A DNA stretch of 64,000 bases. Origin: Candidatus Micropelagos thuwalensis. GTDB lineage: Bacteria; Pseudomonadota; Alphaproteobacteria; RS24. The stretch lies in contig NZ_AWXE01000004.1 of the NCBI RefSeq assembly GCF_000469155.1, positions 186,001-250,000 on the forward strand. Reading direction: 5' to 3'. Below are positions 34,153 to 45,113 of the stretch, piece by piece (positions within the stretch are counted from its first letter, which is position 1; every line of letters starts with the position of its first letter). Made by a program: the position numbers and the translations under genes. The notes beneath the pieces were generated by a model that worked only from the letters and a program-made list of their open reading frames with translations, had not been told where the DNA came from and did no database searches.

Positions 34153-36066
34153 TCAGGTGCTTTGCGGCTTAGCATCACCGACATTTTTGGACTTACCCAC
34201 TGAGGGGACTGCCGAAAGCGCACCGGGGCCGGAGTCGGTATCTGTTGGCTCGGGTCTATGAGGCGGGTCACCCTTCAGCAAAGCTTCAATTTCGTCACCA
34301 CTCAATGTCTCATATTCAAGGAGACCATTCGCAATAATATGCAAATCATCAATATTTTCACGAATTATGCTCTCAGCCTTCTTGTAGCCTTCATCGACAA
34401 ATTTACGAGTCTCAGAGTCAATCTTGCTCTGGGTTTCGTCGGAAGTGTTCTGTGTCCGCGTGACGGAATGACCCAGGAAAACCTCCTGCTCATTGTCACC
34501 ATATGCCAGAGGGCCCAATTCATCACTCATGCCAAATTGCGTCACCATCGCTTTCGCCATATTGGTTGCCATTTGAATATCGGATGAAGCGCCAGAAGTA
34601 ACTTTCTCATGTCCGAAAATGACCTCTTCAGCTATACGCCCGCCCATAGCGACAGCCAAATCGGCTTTCAACTTAGCGCGGGTGACGGAGAGTTGGTCGC
34701 GCTCGGGTAAACGCATGACCATACCAAGTGCCCGTCCTCTTGGAATAATAGTCGCCTTGTGAATAGGATCAGACGCTTCAAGGTTAAGTGCGACCAGCGC
34801 ATGGCCGCCCTCGTGATAGGCCGTCAGTTTTCTTTCTTCATCCGACATCACCATTGAGCGCCGTTCAGCACCCATCATAACTTTGTCCTTGGCATCTTCA
34901 AATTCAGCCATGGCAACAGTGCGCTTATTGCGTCGGGCTGCAAGTAAGGCTGCCTCATTGACCAAATTAGCGAGATCTGCGCCAGAGAAACCCGGTGTTC
35001 CACGGGCAATCGTACGGGCATCAACATCAGCCGCCAATGGTACTTTTTTCATATGAACCTGCAAAATGCGTTCGCGACCAATAATATCCGGGTTCGGCAC
35101 AACCACCTGACGGTCAAAACGACCTGGACGCAATAAAGCAGGGTCAAGCACATCCGGACGGTTCGTGGCAGCAATCAGGATAATACCTTCATTTGCCTCA
35201 AAACCATCCATTTCAACCAACAGCTGGTTTAGGGTTTGCTCACGCTCATCATTTCCGCCGCCAAGACCAGCACCTCTATGACGTCCAACTGCGTCAATCT
35301 CATCTATGAAGATAATACATGGCGCATTTGATTTAGCTTGTTCAAACATATCCCTAACTCGGCTTGCACCGACGCCGACAAACATTTCAACAAAATCAGA
35401 ACCTGAAATAGAGAAAAATGGAACATTCGCTTCACCAGCAATAGCCCGGGCCAGTAGCGTTTTACCTGTCCCTGGGGGGCCTACCAACAATGCGCCTTTC
35501 GGGATGCGTCCACCAAGCTTTTGGAACTTTCCCGGGTCTTTCAAAAATTCAACGATTTCCTGAAGATCATCTTTGGCCTCGTCAATACCGGCAACATCTT
35601 CAAAAGTAACACGACCATGCGCCTCATTGAGAAGTTTAGCTTTTGATTTGCCAAAGCCCATCGCCTTTCCACCACCGGACTGCATTTGGCGCATAAAAAA
35701 CACCCAGACACCAATCAAAAGAAGCATTGGGAACCACGACAACAAAATACCCCAAATAGTAGGCGCGTTACTTGTATCAGGCTTAGCGGTAATGCTCACG
35801 CCGCGTTCAGTAAGCCTATTAATGAGAGTCGGATCATTAGGGGGCGCATAAGAACTGAACCGTCGTCCATCGGCGAGCTTACCGGTAATAGAGTCACCAG
35901 AAATCACAACCTCTTCAACATTGCCGGCTTCAACCTCGGCAACAAATTGAGAGAAATTAATTTCACGCGCATTTGAACTTGTTGGACTTTCCTGAAAAAA
36001 GTTAAACAGGGATACCAGCAGCAGCCCCACAACGACCCAGACAATCAAATTTCTCGTATTATTCAA
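34153..36066 (-). CDS. ftsH: ATP-dependent membrane protease FtsH
   Basis: FtsH degrades misfolded membrane proteins and regulators such as sigma-32. Two N-terminal membrane spans (about residues 7-23 and 105-125) flank the periplasmic domain. The AAA module has [18 protein letters not shown] (about residue 195), Walker [12 protein letters not shown] and the SRH ([20 protein letters not shown]). The zinc protease site is [13 protein letters not shown] (HEGGH). The 637-residue length is standard, and the C-terminal tail is Pro/Ser rich. It follows tilS and precedes folP and glmM, as in many Gram-negatives. Confidence 0.97.
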   Translation of the reverse strand: MNNTRNLIVWVVVGLLLVSLFNFFQESPTSSNAREINFSQFVAEVEAGNVEEVVISGDSITGKLADGRRFSSYAPPNDPTLINRLTERGVSITAKPDTSNAPTIWGILLSWFPMLLLIGVWVFFMRQMQSGGGKAMGFGKSKAKLLNEAHGRVTFEDVAGIDEAKDDLQEIVEFLKDPGKFQKLGGRIPKGALLVGPPGTGKTLLARAIAGEANVPFFSISGSDFVEMFVGVGASRVRDMFEQAKSNAPCIIFIDEIDAVGRHRGAGLGGGNDEREQTLNQLLVEMDGFEANEGIILIAATNRPDVLDPALLRPGRFDRQVVVPNPDIIGRERILQVHMKKVPLAADVDARTIARGTPGFSGADLANLVNEAALLAARRNKRTVAMAEFEDAKDKVMMGAERRSMVMSDEERKLTAYHEGGHALVALNLEASDPIHKATIIPRGRALGMVMRLPERDQLSVTRAKLKADLAVAMGGRIAEEVIFGHEKVTSGASSDIQMATNMAKAMVTQFGMSDELGPLAYGDNEQEVFLGHSVTRTQNTSDETQSKIDSETRKFVDEGYKKAESIIRENIDDLHIIANGLLEYETLSGDEIEALLKGDPPHRPEPTDTDSGPGALSAVPSVGKSKNVGDAKPQST

Positions 36067-36166
36067 AGGCTCACCTTTTTATATTTACGGTTACGGATAC
36101 ATATAAGATAGGAATATCAGCATCAAAATGCCAGTACTTGAGATATTTTATTTTCACATGCGGCAT

Positions 36167-37486
36167 TTAGAACCAAATTTTGTCGTCAAATTGAATATCC
36201 TGATGCGTCAAAACCCCTTTTGCCGCCAAAATATGGCTTTTCTTGCGATATGTTAGCCAAACTGACGGCAAGGCATGTATAGCAGCGACAGGCAAGTTTT
36301 TCGGCACATCATTCCCTAAGTGACGAATAGCTTTTAAACCTGCTGCGCCCAAAGGCTTGATGCTTAGAGTGCCTTTGAGCATGGTTTTTTTGGCGACACG
36401 AACAGAAGTACCGTTATCCCAGACAAAAAATTCTCCGGGTTTAATGATAACGGGTTCTGGCAAGCCACTAAATTCTCGAAATATCAGCAAGCCATTAAGC
36501 CTGAAACGTATAACAAAACCGTTAACTGTTTTGCCCCCATCTTTTGGCGGGCGTGATTTTAGGAAAACATCGTTCAAAATACGTTGAACCGACTCCGCTC
36601 GAGGCGGATAGCCACCATAGGGGGTGAGCAATCTATTGATGGTGCGGCGTAAAATATCCTCCGGCTGGTCGTGCAAAGACGCATAGGTAAGATGCGCGAT
36701 ACCATATTCATCCAATCGCACCGCCGCCTGCATAAAATTTTCAGTAACCTGTTCAAGCGCTTGCCGCGCCTGCAATAATCGCCCTGCCGTTTCCGCAAGA
36801 CGGGTAGCCGTCATACCTTCTTGGGCAAATAAATCCATTTTATTCCTGATGCGGACCCGTGCAAATCGCTGGTTAGAATTGCTGGGGTCTGAAATCGCTT
36901 CCAGCCCAGCCTTTGCAATAGTTTGGTGGAGACGCTCACGCGGAATATCCAGAAATGGGCGGAGTAAAGCCACCCCATTACTATTTCTGACACGCTGCAT
37001 CCCAGATAGGCCATCAAGCCCGGAGCCACGGGCCAGACGCAATAAAAATGTCTCGGCCTGATCTTCAAGATGATGCGCTGTTACCAGATAATCCACTTTA
37101 TTTTTATGACACCAGTCAAACATCAATCCATAGCGAATATTCCGCGCAGCTGACTGAATATCATTTTTAGGAATTGCACCCTTGTGAGTCAAAATTTTAC
37201 ATACCAGATCGGATGCTTTCGCCAGCTTGGTGACATAGCGGGTTTCCTGCACCGCAGCACGACGTAGACCATGATTTACGGTCAGAATGGAGAAATTCCA
37301 GTGCTTGTTTTTCTTTTTAGCTTCAGCCGCCAATACGAGCAAAGATAAGGAATCTGCACCGCCTGAAACAGCTAGGGCAAAATGGGCGGGCTTATTCTTG
37401 GAAAGTTTCGTCAACGCGGCAAGTTTTTTGACAAATGCCGCACCGGTTAGAGGGGTTATAGACTTGCGGGGGCTCATAGGCGCCAT
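36167..37486 (-). CDS. tilS: tRNA(Ile)-lysidine synthase TilS
   Basis: TilS attaches lysine to C34 of the CAU-anticodon tRNA-Ile so that it reads AUA. The PP-loop motif is AVSGGADSLSLLVLAAE (about residues 38-54), followed by LTVNHGLRRAAVQE, YLVTAHHLEDQAETFLLRLA and RGSGLDGLSGM, all typical. I start at ATG 37486, 11 bp after the cpoB stop with AAGG upstream; an in-frame start at 37615 would overlap cpoB by about 120 bp and is unlikely. The 439-residue length fits. It is followed by ftsH. Confidence 0.92.
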   Translation of the reverse strand: MAPMSPRKSITPLTGAAFVKKLAALTKLSKNKPAHFALAVSGGADSLSLLVLAAEAKKKNKHWNFSILTVNHGLRRAAVQETRYVTKLAKASDLVCKILTHKGAIPKNDIQSAARNIRYGLMFDWCHKNKVDYLVTAHHLEDQAETFLLRLARGSGLDGLSGMQRVRNSNGVALLRPFLDIPRERLHQTIAKAGLEAISDPSNSNQRFARVRIRNKMDLFAQEGMTATRLAETAGRLLQARQALEQVTENFMQAAVRLDEYGIAHLTYASLHDQPEDILRRTINRLLTPYGGYPPRAESVQRILNDVFLKSRPPKDGGKTVNGFVIRFRLNGLLIFREFSGLPEPVIIKPGEFFVWDNGTSVRVAKKTMLKGTLSIKPLGAAGLKAIRHLGNDVPKNLPVAAIHALPSVWLTYRKKSHILAAKGVLTHQDIQFDDKIWF

Positions 37487-37496
37487 AACCGCAACC

Positions 37497-38720
37497 TTAG
37501 CTTGAACATTCTGCCCGTTGGCTTTCAATTTCAGCGCGACGGACGATTGCCTGCGGCGCATCCGGGAAACGAGCTGAAAGTTCGGCAAAGGCATCACAGC
37601 CTGTCTTTTTTTCACCCATTACGACGAGCGTCATACCTAATTTCAAAAGGCTATCCGGAGCTTTAATACTGTCACCATAATTCGTGTATCCGGCGAGAAA
37701 CGCGGCAGTGGCATTTTTATAATCTCTCTGCACATAAAAGGTTTCCCCTAACCAGTACTGAGCGTTCCCGGCAAGACGATCACGCGGATAAAGATCGAGA
37801 AAATTCTGCAACTCAGCCTGCGCTTCCTGATAAGCACCCATTTGCAACTTTTTCAAAGCCAAGTCGTAAATTTCTTTTGGCGTGCCAGATGAGGCATCAC
37901 TTCCACCCTGACCACTCGCCTGATTTCCTGCCGTCCCTGCCGCCCTATTCGCCTTCGAGGTAATCAGCGGCGTGTCAAGCGCTGTTTCGCCAATTAAGGT
38001 GACGGTTTCAGCTTTGGCAAGCAATTCGACAGACTCTGGTGGACTTACGGGCATTGTCCCAAGAACTTGCGGTTCAGATGATGTATTTTGCTGAGCTTTT
38101 GACCCAGCGCCGGCTGCAGCAAGTTCTAACTGCTGGAATCGAAACTCGGAGTCCGCCGAAACCTGTTCAAAACGCTCGCTGAATTTCGTGAGGCGAAAGG
38201 AGACATCATCTAACTTGCCGTTAAGGGCGCGCATAACTTCTTCAATCTGGGTCAGTCTTACGCGCAAATCCGCAATCGCCGCACCACCTGCAGCGCTTTC
38301 TTCGGAGGACATGCTATCACCCTGAAATGTGCCGCCCGGTAGGGACGCAAGTGCAGAAAGCCGGTTTTCTATGCTTTCTAACCGTCCCAAAAGCTCCTGA
38401 CCTGTACCACCTTCCAAGCTACTTCCACCACCGGTAAGGCCAGGGCCCATTGGCATCATTTCCAGACGTCTATTCAAAAGCTGTAAGGCTTCATCAATGG
38501 CAGCGATGCGTTGTTCTAAAGTTTGATTGGCGCTAGATTGATTATCACTGTCGGACGAATCCAAAAATTGAACCGTGTCTTCTAAACCGCTTGAGGGAGT
38601 TGTCGATTGAGCTTTTAAACTAGAGATGGATGCACCACAAACCAGCACCATGAGAGAAAACTGGAACAACCTATAAACAAGGTCAGACACTCTTTTTTGG
38701 GTCATAAGTTTATCACGCAT
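37497..38720 (-). CDS. cpoB: Tol-Pal-associated periplasmic protein CpoB (YbgF)
   Basis: CpoB (YbgF) links Tol-Pal with peptidoglycan synthesis during division. The signal peptide ends near SLKAQS. A coiled-coil trimerisation segment follows (LEQRIAAIDEALQLLNRRLE, then later heptads), then a Gly/Ser-rich linker, then C-terminal TPR repeats (YDLALKKLQMGAYQEAQAEL, FLDLYPRDRLAGNAQYWLGE). I start at ATG 38720, preceded by GGAGG; an alternative TTG start lies 6 bp upstream. At 407 residues it is longer than E. coli CpoB, because of the linker and coiled coil. A terminator stands between pal and this gene. Confidence 0.9.
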   Translation of the reverse strand: MRDKLMTQKRVSDLVYRLFQFSLMVLVCGASISSLKAQSTTPSSGLEDTVQFLDSSDSDNQSSANQTLEQRIAAIDEALQLLNRRLEMMPMGPGLTGGGSSLEGGTGQELLGRLESIENRLSALASLPGGTFQGDSMSSEESAAGGAAIADLRVRLTQIEEVMRALNGKLDDVSFRLTKFSERFEQVSADSEFRFQQLELAAAGAGSKAQQNTSSEPQVLGTMPVSPPESVELLAKAETVTLIGETALDTPLITSKANRAAGTAGNQASGQGGSDASSGTPKEIYDLALKKLQMGAYQEAQAELQNFLDLYPRDRLAGNAQYWLGETFYVQRDYKNATAAFLAGYTNYGDSIKAPDSLLKLGMTLVVMGEKKTGCDAFAELSARFPDAPQAIVRRAEIESQRAECSS

Positions 38721-38774
38721 AATCAACCTCCATTGCAGCCAATATATATACAGAAAAAAGGCTAATATAAGGCA

Positions 38775-38800
38775 TAAAAAAGGGCACTCGAGAGTGCCCT
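38775..38800 (-). terminator. Rho-independent terminator after pal
   Basis: Minus-strand hairpin AGGGCACTC/GAGTGCCCT (9-bp stem, 2-nt loop) is followed by a run of T. It lies 26 bp past the pal stop. It would end the yebC/ruv/tol-pal transcript and make cpoB depend on a separate promoter or read-through. Confidence 0.85.
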
Positions 38801-38825
38801 TTAATAAAAATAGAATAATCGCTAT

Positions 38826-39293
38826 TTACTGGATAACAGAAACCGAGCGACGGTTTTTGGACCAGCAAGCATCTTCTGCACACAGGGACACAGGGCGTTC
38901 TTTACCCCATGAGACAGTCTGAAGACGAGACCCGTCAACACCGAGACTAATCATGTAATCCTTAACGGCATTAGCACGACGCGCACCGAGGGCAATATTA
39001 TATTCTCTGGTGCCACGTTCATCTGCATGCCCCTCAATAGTAAGAGATTTGCTGTTTGTTTTTAGCCAATCTGCTTGACGCATGATTGTAGAACGGGCTT
39101 CTGCAGAAAGCGCCGCAGAGTCAGTCGCAAAGAAAACCCTATCACCAACATTTCTGACAAGTTCTTTAACTGCACTTTCATCACTTGAACCGCCGTAGCT
39201 TCCACTGACAGTCCCACTTGCAGAACAAGCTGCGAGAAGAATGCTTGCCCCTAAGGCAACGACAATATTAGAAGATCTAAATAACTTTCTCAT
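38826..39293 (-). CDS. pal: Peptidoglycan-associated lipoprotein Pal
   Basis: Pal anchors the outer membrane to peptidoglycan and binds TolB. The lipobox LAACSAS (Cys about residue 23) is followed by a short linker and an OmpA-like domain: VFFATDSAALSAEARSTIMR, LTIEGHADERGTREYNIALG, and RRANAVKDYMISLGVDGSRL (peptidoglycan-binding Asp/Arg set). The length is 155 residues. It is downstream of tolB in the standard tolQRAB-pal order. Confidence 0.97.
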   Translation of the reverse strand: MRKLFRSSNIVVALGASILLAACSASGTVSGSYGGSSDESAVKELVRNVGDRVFFATDSAALSAEARSTIMRQADWLKTNSKSLTIEGHADERGTREYNIALGARRANAVKDYMISLGVDGSRLQTVSWGKERPVSLCAEDACWSKNRRSVSVIQ

Positions 39294-39431
39294 AACCTGC
39301 TCCTAAACCAGCCTAAAAAAGAGAAAAAAACGTTTGTGAACAATCCTGCCCACATACAGAATTACTCTTAATCAAAAAAGCAAGCATTTTCAACGCATAA
39401 AATCCATTTTTTAATCAATGTTGCTATTTCT

Positions 39432-40757
39432 TTATCTTATGAGCGGTGACCATGCCGGATCAGATGCAAAACCTGGGGTTTTCAAAGCGCGTTCATTGTA
39501 ACCGGTGACATCCACCGTCCATAGACCTGGCCCAGCTTTCTCGCCTTTTTGCTCGCGAAAGAATGTGAGGACACGCCCATTAGGCGACCATGCAGGCCCC
39601 TCATTATGGTAGCCCTCAGTCAAAATTCTTTCACCTGACCCGTCGGGCTTCATCACCCCGATTAAAAACCGTCCTTTCAATTGCTTGGTAAAAGCAATCA
39701 GGTCACCGCGCGGCGACCATACCGGTGTGGCATAGCGGCCTTCGCCGTAGCTGATACGCTGCACATTTTTACCATCTGCATCCATGACATATAATTGCTG
39801 ACGCCCCGCACGGTCACTTTCAAAAACAATGCGTTCGCCATCAGGTGCATAACAAGGCGCAGTATCAATCGCCAGCGTATTGGTTAATCTGCGGGTGATG
39901 CGTGTCCGCAAATCAAGCGTGTAGATATTTGAATTACCGTTACGCTCCAAACTCATGATTATTTTTTGTCCATCTGGTGAAAAGCGGGGCGCGAAAGTCA
40001 TACCGGGAAAATCTCCGACAATTTCTTGTTGCCCGGTCTCGATATTAAGAAGAAACACTCTTGGCTGACCTTTGGCATAGGAAAGATAGGTAATCTCCTG
40101 CGCCGTCGGACTAAAACGCGGGGTTAGCGCCAATGACTGACCTGTTGTGATAAGTCGTGGATTGTGACCATCCTGATCCATGATTGCGAGGCGTTTCACA
40201 CGTCTATTCTTAGGGCCGGTTTCATCTACATAAACGATGCGGCTATCAAAATAACCTGTCTCACCCGTTAAGCGCTCATAAATGGCATCGGCCACCAAAT
40301 GCCCGACCCAGCGCCAGTTAGACGGTGTAGAGATGAGTTGAAGTCCCATCATTTGTTGTTCGGCAACGACATCCCACAAGCGGAACTCAATACTTATTCT
40401 GCCATCTTCAAGATTGGACACTTTCCCAATAACCAAAGCTTGCGAATTGATGATACGCCAATCACCAAAGCGGGGACGTGCATTGACCCGCAAATCCTTC
40501 TCGATGAAACCAGCAGGGTTGATTGATTGAAATAATCCTGAACGGTTGAGATCTGATTTAACGACATTGGCTATATCCGCCCCAATCATGCTGGGTTGGT
40601 CGTCCTGCCCCTGAAATGGGTTAATTGCAATCGGGAGTGGGTCTACATTGCCTTGCGTAATATCAATGCGTAGCAAATCCTGAGCAAAGCTGACAGAAAT
40701 TTGGGCCGCCAACACCGCTAGAACCACAACCATTTTACGCATTATGATTTTAATCAT
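39432..40757 (-). CDS. tolB: Periplasmic beta-propeller protein TolB
   Basis: TolB is the periplasmic partner of Pal and TolA. The signal peptide (to about residue 25, SVSFAQD) is followed by an N-terminal domain and a six-bladed propeller with repeated blade strings such as [53 protein letters not shown] and [16 protein letters not shown]. The 441-residue length is standard. It starts at ATG 40757 with AGGAG ahead, 24 bp after tolA. Confidence 0.96.
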   Translation of the reverse strand: MIKIIMRKMVVVLAVLAAQISVSFAQDLLRIDITQGNVDPLPIAINPFQGQDDQPSMIGADIANVVKSDLNRSGLFQSINPAGFIEKDLRVNARPRFGDWRIINSQALVIGKVSNLEDGRISIEFRLWDVVAEQQMMGLQLISTPSNWRWVGHLVADAIYERLTGETGYFDSRIVYVDETGPKNRRVKRLAIMDQDGHNPRLITTGQSLALTPRFSPTAQEITYLSYAKGQPRVFLLNIETGQQEIVGDFPGMTFAPRFSPDGQKIIMSLERNGNSNIYTLDLRTRITRRLTNTLAIDTAPCYAPDGERIVFESDRAGRQQLYVMDADGKNVQRISYGEGRYATPVWSPRGDLIAFTKQLKGRFLIGVMKPDGSGERILTEGYHNEGPAWSPNGRVLTFFREQKGEKAGPGLWTVDVTGYNERALKTPGFASDPAWSPLIR

Positions 40758-40781
40758 TTCTTTGCTCCTCTTATTTGCTCT

Positions 40782-41624
40782 TTAGCCATTTAACATCTTA
40801 CTCGGGTCAAAATTAAGTTCCATTTCGCGCCAGCTTTCATATTTTTCCGGTGGCATTTTATAAGGCTGGCATCTTTCAATCGCACGTAAAACACTTTCTG
40901 CAGCACTCAGGAAAAAACTGTCAGTCAGTTGGGCACGATTTATAATTTTTTTAGCAATAGGACGCCCTGTGGGATCAAGTTGAACCCGCACGCGTACCAG
41001 TAAATTTTCAGCATTCTTAGCGCCTGCAGGCACAGACCAGCAAGCGCGGATTTGCGCTCTGAAGGCATCTATTTCGCTCAAACTCATTCTTTCACCCGGC
41101 GGGAGATTTGCCAGGGGCTTGGGTGGTGTCGGCTCTGGAAGATCGGGTGTCTTATCCAAAAGCGCTTGCACAGCAGCAGTATCCAATAGCGGCTTACGTT
41201 CAGGTTTCGCAGGTCGGGGGCGCGCAAGCGGCACAGCATCTCCGACCAGATTAACCGGCGCAGGCAATTGTTCGGGAGGTGTCTCAGCCGCTTTCGGTTT
41301 TGGCTCAGGCAAAGGCATCGCGTCTGTATTATCAACTTGTGCAGGCGGTGCTGCTTCTTGTCGGATATATACCGGAGGTTTTTCGATTTCTTCAGCTTGG
41401 TCAGTTTTTTTCTCTGGCTGAGAGTCCTGGCTCGTCATCCTTGTGAATTCCTCAATCGTTATGACATCAATCGGCAAGGCATAATCTGGAAGACTGATTT
41501 TTTCGGGGGTCGGCAAAACAATGAAAGCGGATAAACCGACAAGGATATGCAAAACAGTCGAGAGAGTAATCTCTCTATTAAGAGAGGATGACCGAAGATA
41601 ATCAGCTCGGTTTTGCCGCAACAT
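40782..41624 (-). CDS. tolA: TolA-family envelope energiser
   Basis: TolA spans the periplasm from the inner membrane to Pal/TolB. An N-terminal membrane helix (about residues 21-40) precedes a Pro/Glu/Lys-rich linker and a C-terminal TonB/TolA domain (IRACWSVPAGAKNAENLLVR, then VRVQLDPTGRPIAKKIINRA and AIERCQPYKMPPEKYESWRE). The linker is shorter than in E. coli, giving 280 residues, which is common in alphaproteobacteria. It follows tolR directly, with no gap. Confidence 0.9.
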   Translation of the reverse strand: MLRQNRADYLRSSSLNREITLSTVLHILVGLSAFIVLPTPEKISLPDYALPIDVITIEEFTRMTSQDSQPEKKTDQAEEIEKPPVYIRQEAAPPAQVDNTDAMPLPEPKPKAAETPPEQLPAPVNLVGDAVPLARPRPAKPERKPLLDTAAVQALLDKTPDLPEPTPPKPLANLPPGERMSLSEIDAFRAQIRACWSVPAGAKNAENLLVRVRVQLDPTGRPIAKKIINRAQLTDSFFLSAAESVLRAIERCQPYKMPPEKYESWREMELNFDPSKMLNG

Positions 41625-42095
41625 TTATTTATTGCCCTGCCCGGATTTCAAATCTGTGACCAGGGCAACTTTTGAAAAGCCAGCCGCATTAATGCGCGCC
41701 ACAACATCCGCCACATCGCCATAAGCAACGTCTTTATCACCACGCACGTAAATCCGTTCTTCATAGCCGGTATCTGAAATGGCGCGCAATTTAGACACAA
41801 GATTAGATGTTTCAATGGCGGTGTCTTGAAGAAAGACCTTACCATCCGCCTTAACAGTTATGGCTAATGGTTCGTTATCGCCAGTAAGTGGCTTCGCCCC
41901 TGTTTTGGGCAGATTAACCGGCACACCAACTGTCAAAAGCGGGGCAGCGACCATAAATACAATCAGCAAAACAAGCATCACATCTACCATTGGCGTGACA
42001 TTAATTTCGCTCATAGGTGCCTGATGCCGCCGCGAATGACGCGTGGCGCGGGTTCGCGAAGTACTATTTTGATGTGAGTTCATGTTAATTGCCAT
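41625..42095 (-). CDS. tolR: Tol-Pal proton channel subunit TolR
   Basis: TolR works with TolQ to use proton motive force for Tol-Pal action. The cytoplasmic N-terminus precedes one membrane helix with the signature MSEINVTPMVDVMLVLLIVF (about residues 28-47), including the conserved proton-handling Asp. The C-terminal periplasmic ExbD-like domain ends in SKVALVTDLKSG. The 156-residue length is typical. It lies between tolQ and tolA. Confidence 0.95.
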   Translation of the reverse strand: MAINMNSHQNSTSRTRATRHSRRHQAPMSEINVTPMVDVMLVLLIVFMVAAPLLTVGVPVNLPKTGAKPLTGDNEPLAITVKADGKVFLQDTAIETSNLVSKLRAISDTGYEERIYVRGDKDVAYGDVADVVARINAAGFSKVALVTDLKSGQGNK

Positions 42096-42113
42096 GATAT
42101 ATCCTTCTGGGGA

Positions 42114-42860
42114 TTAACCGGATTGGCGATCAAGAAAAATGGAAAATTCATCTGCAAAATAATCCAGACGCGCAACATAACGGTTAATATCCGAAGTGAA
42201 TTTGTTATAGGCAATGACAGCCGGAATGGCCGCGAGCAGACCAAGGCCTGTTGCGAATAGTGCTTCCGCAATCCCCGGCGCAACCACGGCCAGATTGGTA
42301 TCTTGGGTCAGCGCAATCGCTTGAAAACTGTTCATGATTCCCCAAACTGTGCCGAACAAGCCTACAAATGGGGCAATGGCACCGACTGTTGCAAGAAATA
42401 GTAAGCGGTTTGAAATCGCCCCAACCTCTTGCGCAACCGCACCGTTTAGCGTTCGATCCACACGGTTAATCAATTCCGGGGTTATTTTTTTCTCATTACC
42501 ATCTGAGGAGGTTCTGACCCACTCTCTCATACCAGCCAGAAAAACCCGCGCCATAGGGTGGTCGGCACGCTCATTGATGCGCTTGTAGAGATTGGATATG
42601 TTTTCGCCTGACCAGAAAAGTTTTTCAAATTCATCCGCTTTGCGAAACAGCCGACGCATTGTCATTGTTTTTTCAATGATGATTGCCCAACTTTGTATTG
42701 ATGCCATCACAAGGCCAATCATGACAATTTTCACGACCCAGTCAGCACGCAAAAACAAAGAATAAAGGCCGAAATCTGAGTGCATTAAATCTGGATTAGA
42801 AAGCACCGAAGCCTGCTCCACCAGAGTTGGATCGCTCACAACATCAAGCAATTCATTCAT
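42114..42860 (-). CDS. tolQ: Tol-Pal proton channel subunit TolQ
   Basis: TolQ is the multi-span channel protein of the Tol system (ExbB/MotA family). Three membrane segments are visible (about residues 33-56, 145-170 and 180-205), with the family region FLATVGAIAPFVGLFGTVWG then IMNSFQAIA, and PGIAEALFATGLGLLAAIPA. The length is 248 residues. It is the first tol gene after ybgC, in the normal order. Confidence 0.96.
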   Translation of the reverse strand: MNELLDVVSDPTLVEQASVLSNPDLMHSDFGLYSLFLRADWVVKIVMIGLVMASIQSWAIIIEKTMTMRRLFRKADEFEKLFWSGENISNLYKRINERADHPMARVFLAGMREWVRTSSDGNEKKITPELINRVDRTLNGAVAQEVGAISNRLLFLATVGAIAPFVGLFGTVWGIMNSFQAIALTQDTNLAVVAPGIAEALFATGLGLLAAIPAVIAYNKFTSDINRYVARLDYFADEFSIFLDRQSG

Positions 42861-42915
42861 CCGTTTTAATCTCCTGCATTATATCTTATTGTTTTGCAGG
42901 ATAAATGTGACCAAA

Positions 42916-43401
42916 CTAGGGCTTATTAATAAAATTCAGAAAATGCTCTTCTTGCGTCAAATGCGGTTCAAGGAGACTTGTAACATCCTTGGGCATTCTC
43001 ACCGGACGACCTGCAGCCGTGATACAAGCAACATGAACATCAGCGCGCCATAGAATTTGAGAACCCAGCATAATGGCCTGCTTGATATGCAAGCGCGCCC
43101 CTTTAATGAAAATATATGCTGAGATAACCGCCAACCTGTCATCAATTTTAGCGGGCGCGAGAAAATCAATGTTCATGTTCACGACTGTAAAAGCCAGAGG
43201 ATCGGGGCGACTAAAAAGATCAGAATGATGAATACCGCATGCATGTAGAAATTCTGACCGCCCACGCTCCGCAAACCGCAAATAGTTGGCATGATATACA
43301 ACGCCCGAGAAATCTGTATCTTCGTAATAGACCCGCACCGTCAGATTATGAATGCCGTTTTGGATACTCTGTTGAAGCGGGTCGCCCATATCAGTTATCA
43401 T
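42916..43401 (-). CDS. ybgC: Tol-Pal-associated acyl-CoA thioesterase YbgC
   Basis: YbgC is a hot-dog-fold thioesterase usually encoded first in the tol-pal operon. The active-site signature is [20 protein letters not shown] (catalytic Asp in the TDFSG turn), followed by [15 protein letters not shown] list ATG 43401, which overlaps the ruvB end by 11 bp; ATG 43389 is equally possible and would leave a 1-bp gap. An in-frame start at 43440 lies well inside ruvB and is unlikely. It joins the ruv and tol parts of the cluster. Confidence 0.9.
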   Translation of the reverse strand: MITDMGDPLQQSIQNGIHNLTVRVYYEDTDFSGVVYHANYLRFAERGRSEFLHACGIHHSDLFSRPDPLAFTVVNMNIDFLAPAKIDDRLAVISAYIFIKGARLHIKQAIMLGSQILWRADVHVACITAAGRPVRMPKDVTSLLEPHLTQEEHFLNFINKP

Positions 43402-44467
43402 CCCGCCCAGAATTAAATAAATCTTCCGACGGAGGATCATTTAAGACAGATTTTGTTTCTGGCGGCGTAAGTCCCAAATGCGTAAAAGCCACGGGCATCA
43501 ACATCCGACCGCGTGGTGTCCGATTTAAAAAACCAAGCTGTATAAGGAAGGGTTCAACAATATCTTCCAACGCGTCGCGGGGTTCACCAAGTGCGGCAGC
43601 TATCGTATCAATTCCAACTGGCCCTCCAAGAAACTTCTCAGCCACAGTTAGAAGATAGCGATGATCCAATGCGTCTAGGCCACGGCTATCCACCTCAAGT
43701 TTCACAAGGGCTTCATCGGCAATTTTCGCCGTAATTTCCCCAGCATTCGCAACTGTTGCAAAATCACGCACGCGCCGTAAAAGCCTACCAGCAACCCGCG
43801 GCGTACCGCGTGAGCGTCGCGCCACTTCACGTGCGCCCTCATCATTAATCGCCAACCCCATCAGACCTGCATTGCGCCGGACAATATGCTCAAGCTCTTC
43901 CAATTCATAAAAGCCAAGATAAATTTGAATGCCAAATCTGTCTCTTAAAGGGGTCGTTAGCAAACCAGCACGGGTAGTCGCCCCAACAAGCGTAAAAGGG
44001 GGCAGGTCAATTTTTACCGATCGTGCCGCTGGGCCTTCCCCAATCATTAAATCCAGCTCGAAATCTTCCATCGCCGGATAAAGGACTTCCTCCACAGCTG
44101 GGCTTAAGCGGTGAATTTCATCAATAAACAGAACATCATTGCTTTCAAGGTTTGTCAGTAAGGCAGCTAGATCACCTGCTTTCGTAATCACTGGCCCAGA
44201 TGTTGCCCGAAAGCCGACCCCTAGCTCGCGAGAAACGATTTGCGCCAAAGTTGTTTTACCAAGCCCCGGCGGCCCCGCAAAAAGTACATGGTCCATCGCG
44301 TCACCCCGTGACTTAGCGGCCTGAATAAACACTGAAAGATTGTCACGCCCCTTATGTTGACCGACAAATTCTGCAAGTCGTTGCGGGCGCATCGCTGAGT
44401 CCTGATCGTCACGTTGCTCGGGGGCAGAGATTTGTCTTTCATCATCTCTCTCAACCATTTTCAGCAA
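43391..44467 (-). CDS. ruvB: Holliday junction helicase motor RuvB
   Basis: RuvB is the hexameric motor that drives branch migration with RuvA. The AAA domain has [20 protein letters not shown] (Walker A), [20 protein letters not shown] (Walker B), [20 protein letters not shown] (sensor and arginine finger) and a C-terminal winged helix ([14 protein letters not shown]). The 358-residue length is normal. It overlaps ruvA by 17 bp, so translation is coupled. Confidence 0.97.
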   Translation of the reverse strand: MLKMVERDDERQISAPEQRDDQDSAMRPQRLAEFVGQHKGRDNLSVFIQAAKSRGDAMDHVLFAGPPGLGKTTLAQIVSRELGVGFRATSGPVITKAGDLAALLTNLESNDVLFIDEIHRLSPAVEEVLYPAMEDFELDLMIGEGPAARSVKIDLPPFTLVGATTRAGLLTTPLRDRFGIQIYLGFYELEELEHIVRRNAGLMGLAINDEGAREVARRSRGTPRVAGRLLRRVRDFATVANAGEITAKIADEALVKLEVDSRGLDALDHRYLLTVAEKFLGGPVGIDTIAAALGEPRDALEDIVEPFLIQLGFLNRTPRGRMLMPVAFTHLGLTPPETKSVLNDPPSEDLFNSGRDDN

Positions 44468-45113
44468 GCTCCTTCAGGGCACGTTTAATCAAGGCTTCGG
44501 TACTTATCGTAGCGGCCTCGTCATCTGATTGGTTCATCTGACCCATGACTGTCATGACCGCGACATGTGCCTGACTTCTCGCATAGCCTAAATTTGTAAG
44601 CGCCGACAATGCATCACTCACAGTCGAATTCACATCCGGATTATCTGCAACACCAGCATCATGACCTGCCCCGCCAACAGGCGCACCCTGTCCCGCCACA
44701 ACAAAAGAGGCTTCAGGTATTTTATCTTTTAGCTCCTGCACAATCCGCTGGGCAACTTTCGGCCCGACACCCGGCGCACGCGACACCATGGTCTTGTCTT
44801 GCGTCATGACGGCTTGCGATAACTCGCCAACTGACAAAACACTTTGAATAGCGAGCGCGACTTTCGCTCCGACCCCTTGCACGCCGAGCAGGAGTTTGAA
44901 CCAGCTTCTTTCTTCTTCAGACAAAAAACCAAAAAGTCGGAACTGGTCTTCACGCACATAAGTTTCAATTGCCAGCGTCACCATTTCACCCTGACCGGGC
45001 AGGCTGGAGAGCATCCGCCCCGACCCTTCAACCAAATAGCAGACGCCATTAACATCAATCAAAACCCAACCATCGCCAACACCATCTACCAGACCTTTGA
45101 GACGCCCAATCAT
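44451..45113 (-). CDS. ruvA: Holliday junction binding protein RuvA
   Basis: RuvA binds four-way junctions and loads RuvB. Domain I starts [20 protein letters not shown], domain II has the HhH motifs ([20 protein letters not shown] and [20 protein letters not shown]), and domain III ([20 protein letters not shown]) contacts RuvB. The length is 220 residues. It overlaps ruvC by 4 bp (ATGA). Confidence 0.96.
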   Translation of the reverse strand: MIGRLKGLVDGVGDGWVLIDVNGVCYLVEGSGRMLSSLPGQGEMVTLAIETYVREDQFRLFGFLSEEERSWFKLLLGVQGVGAKVALAIQSVLSVGELSQAVMTQDKTMVSRAPGVGPKVAQRIVQELKDKIPEASFVVAGQGAPVGGAGHDAGVADNPDVNSTVSDALSALTNLGYARSQAHVAVMTVMGQMNQSDDEAATISTEALIKRALKELAENG

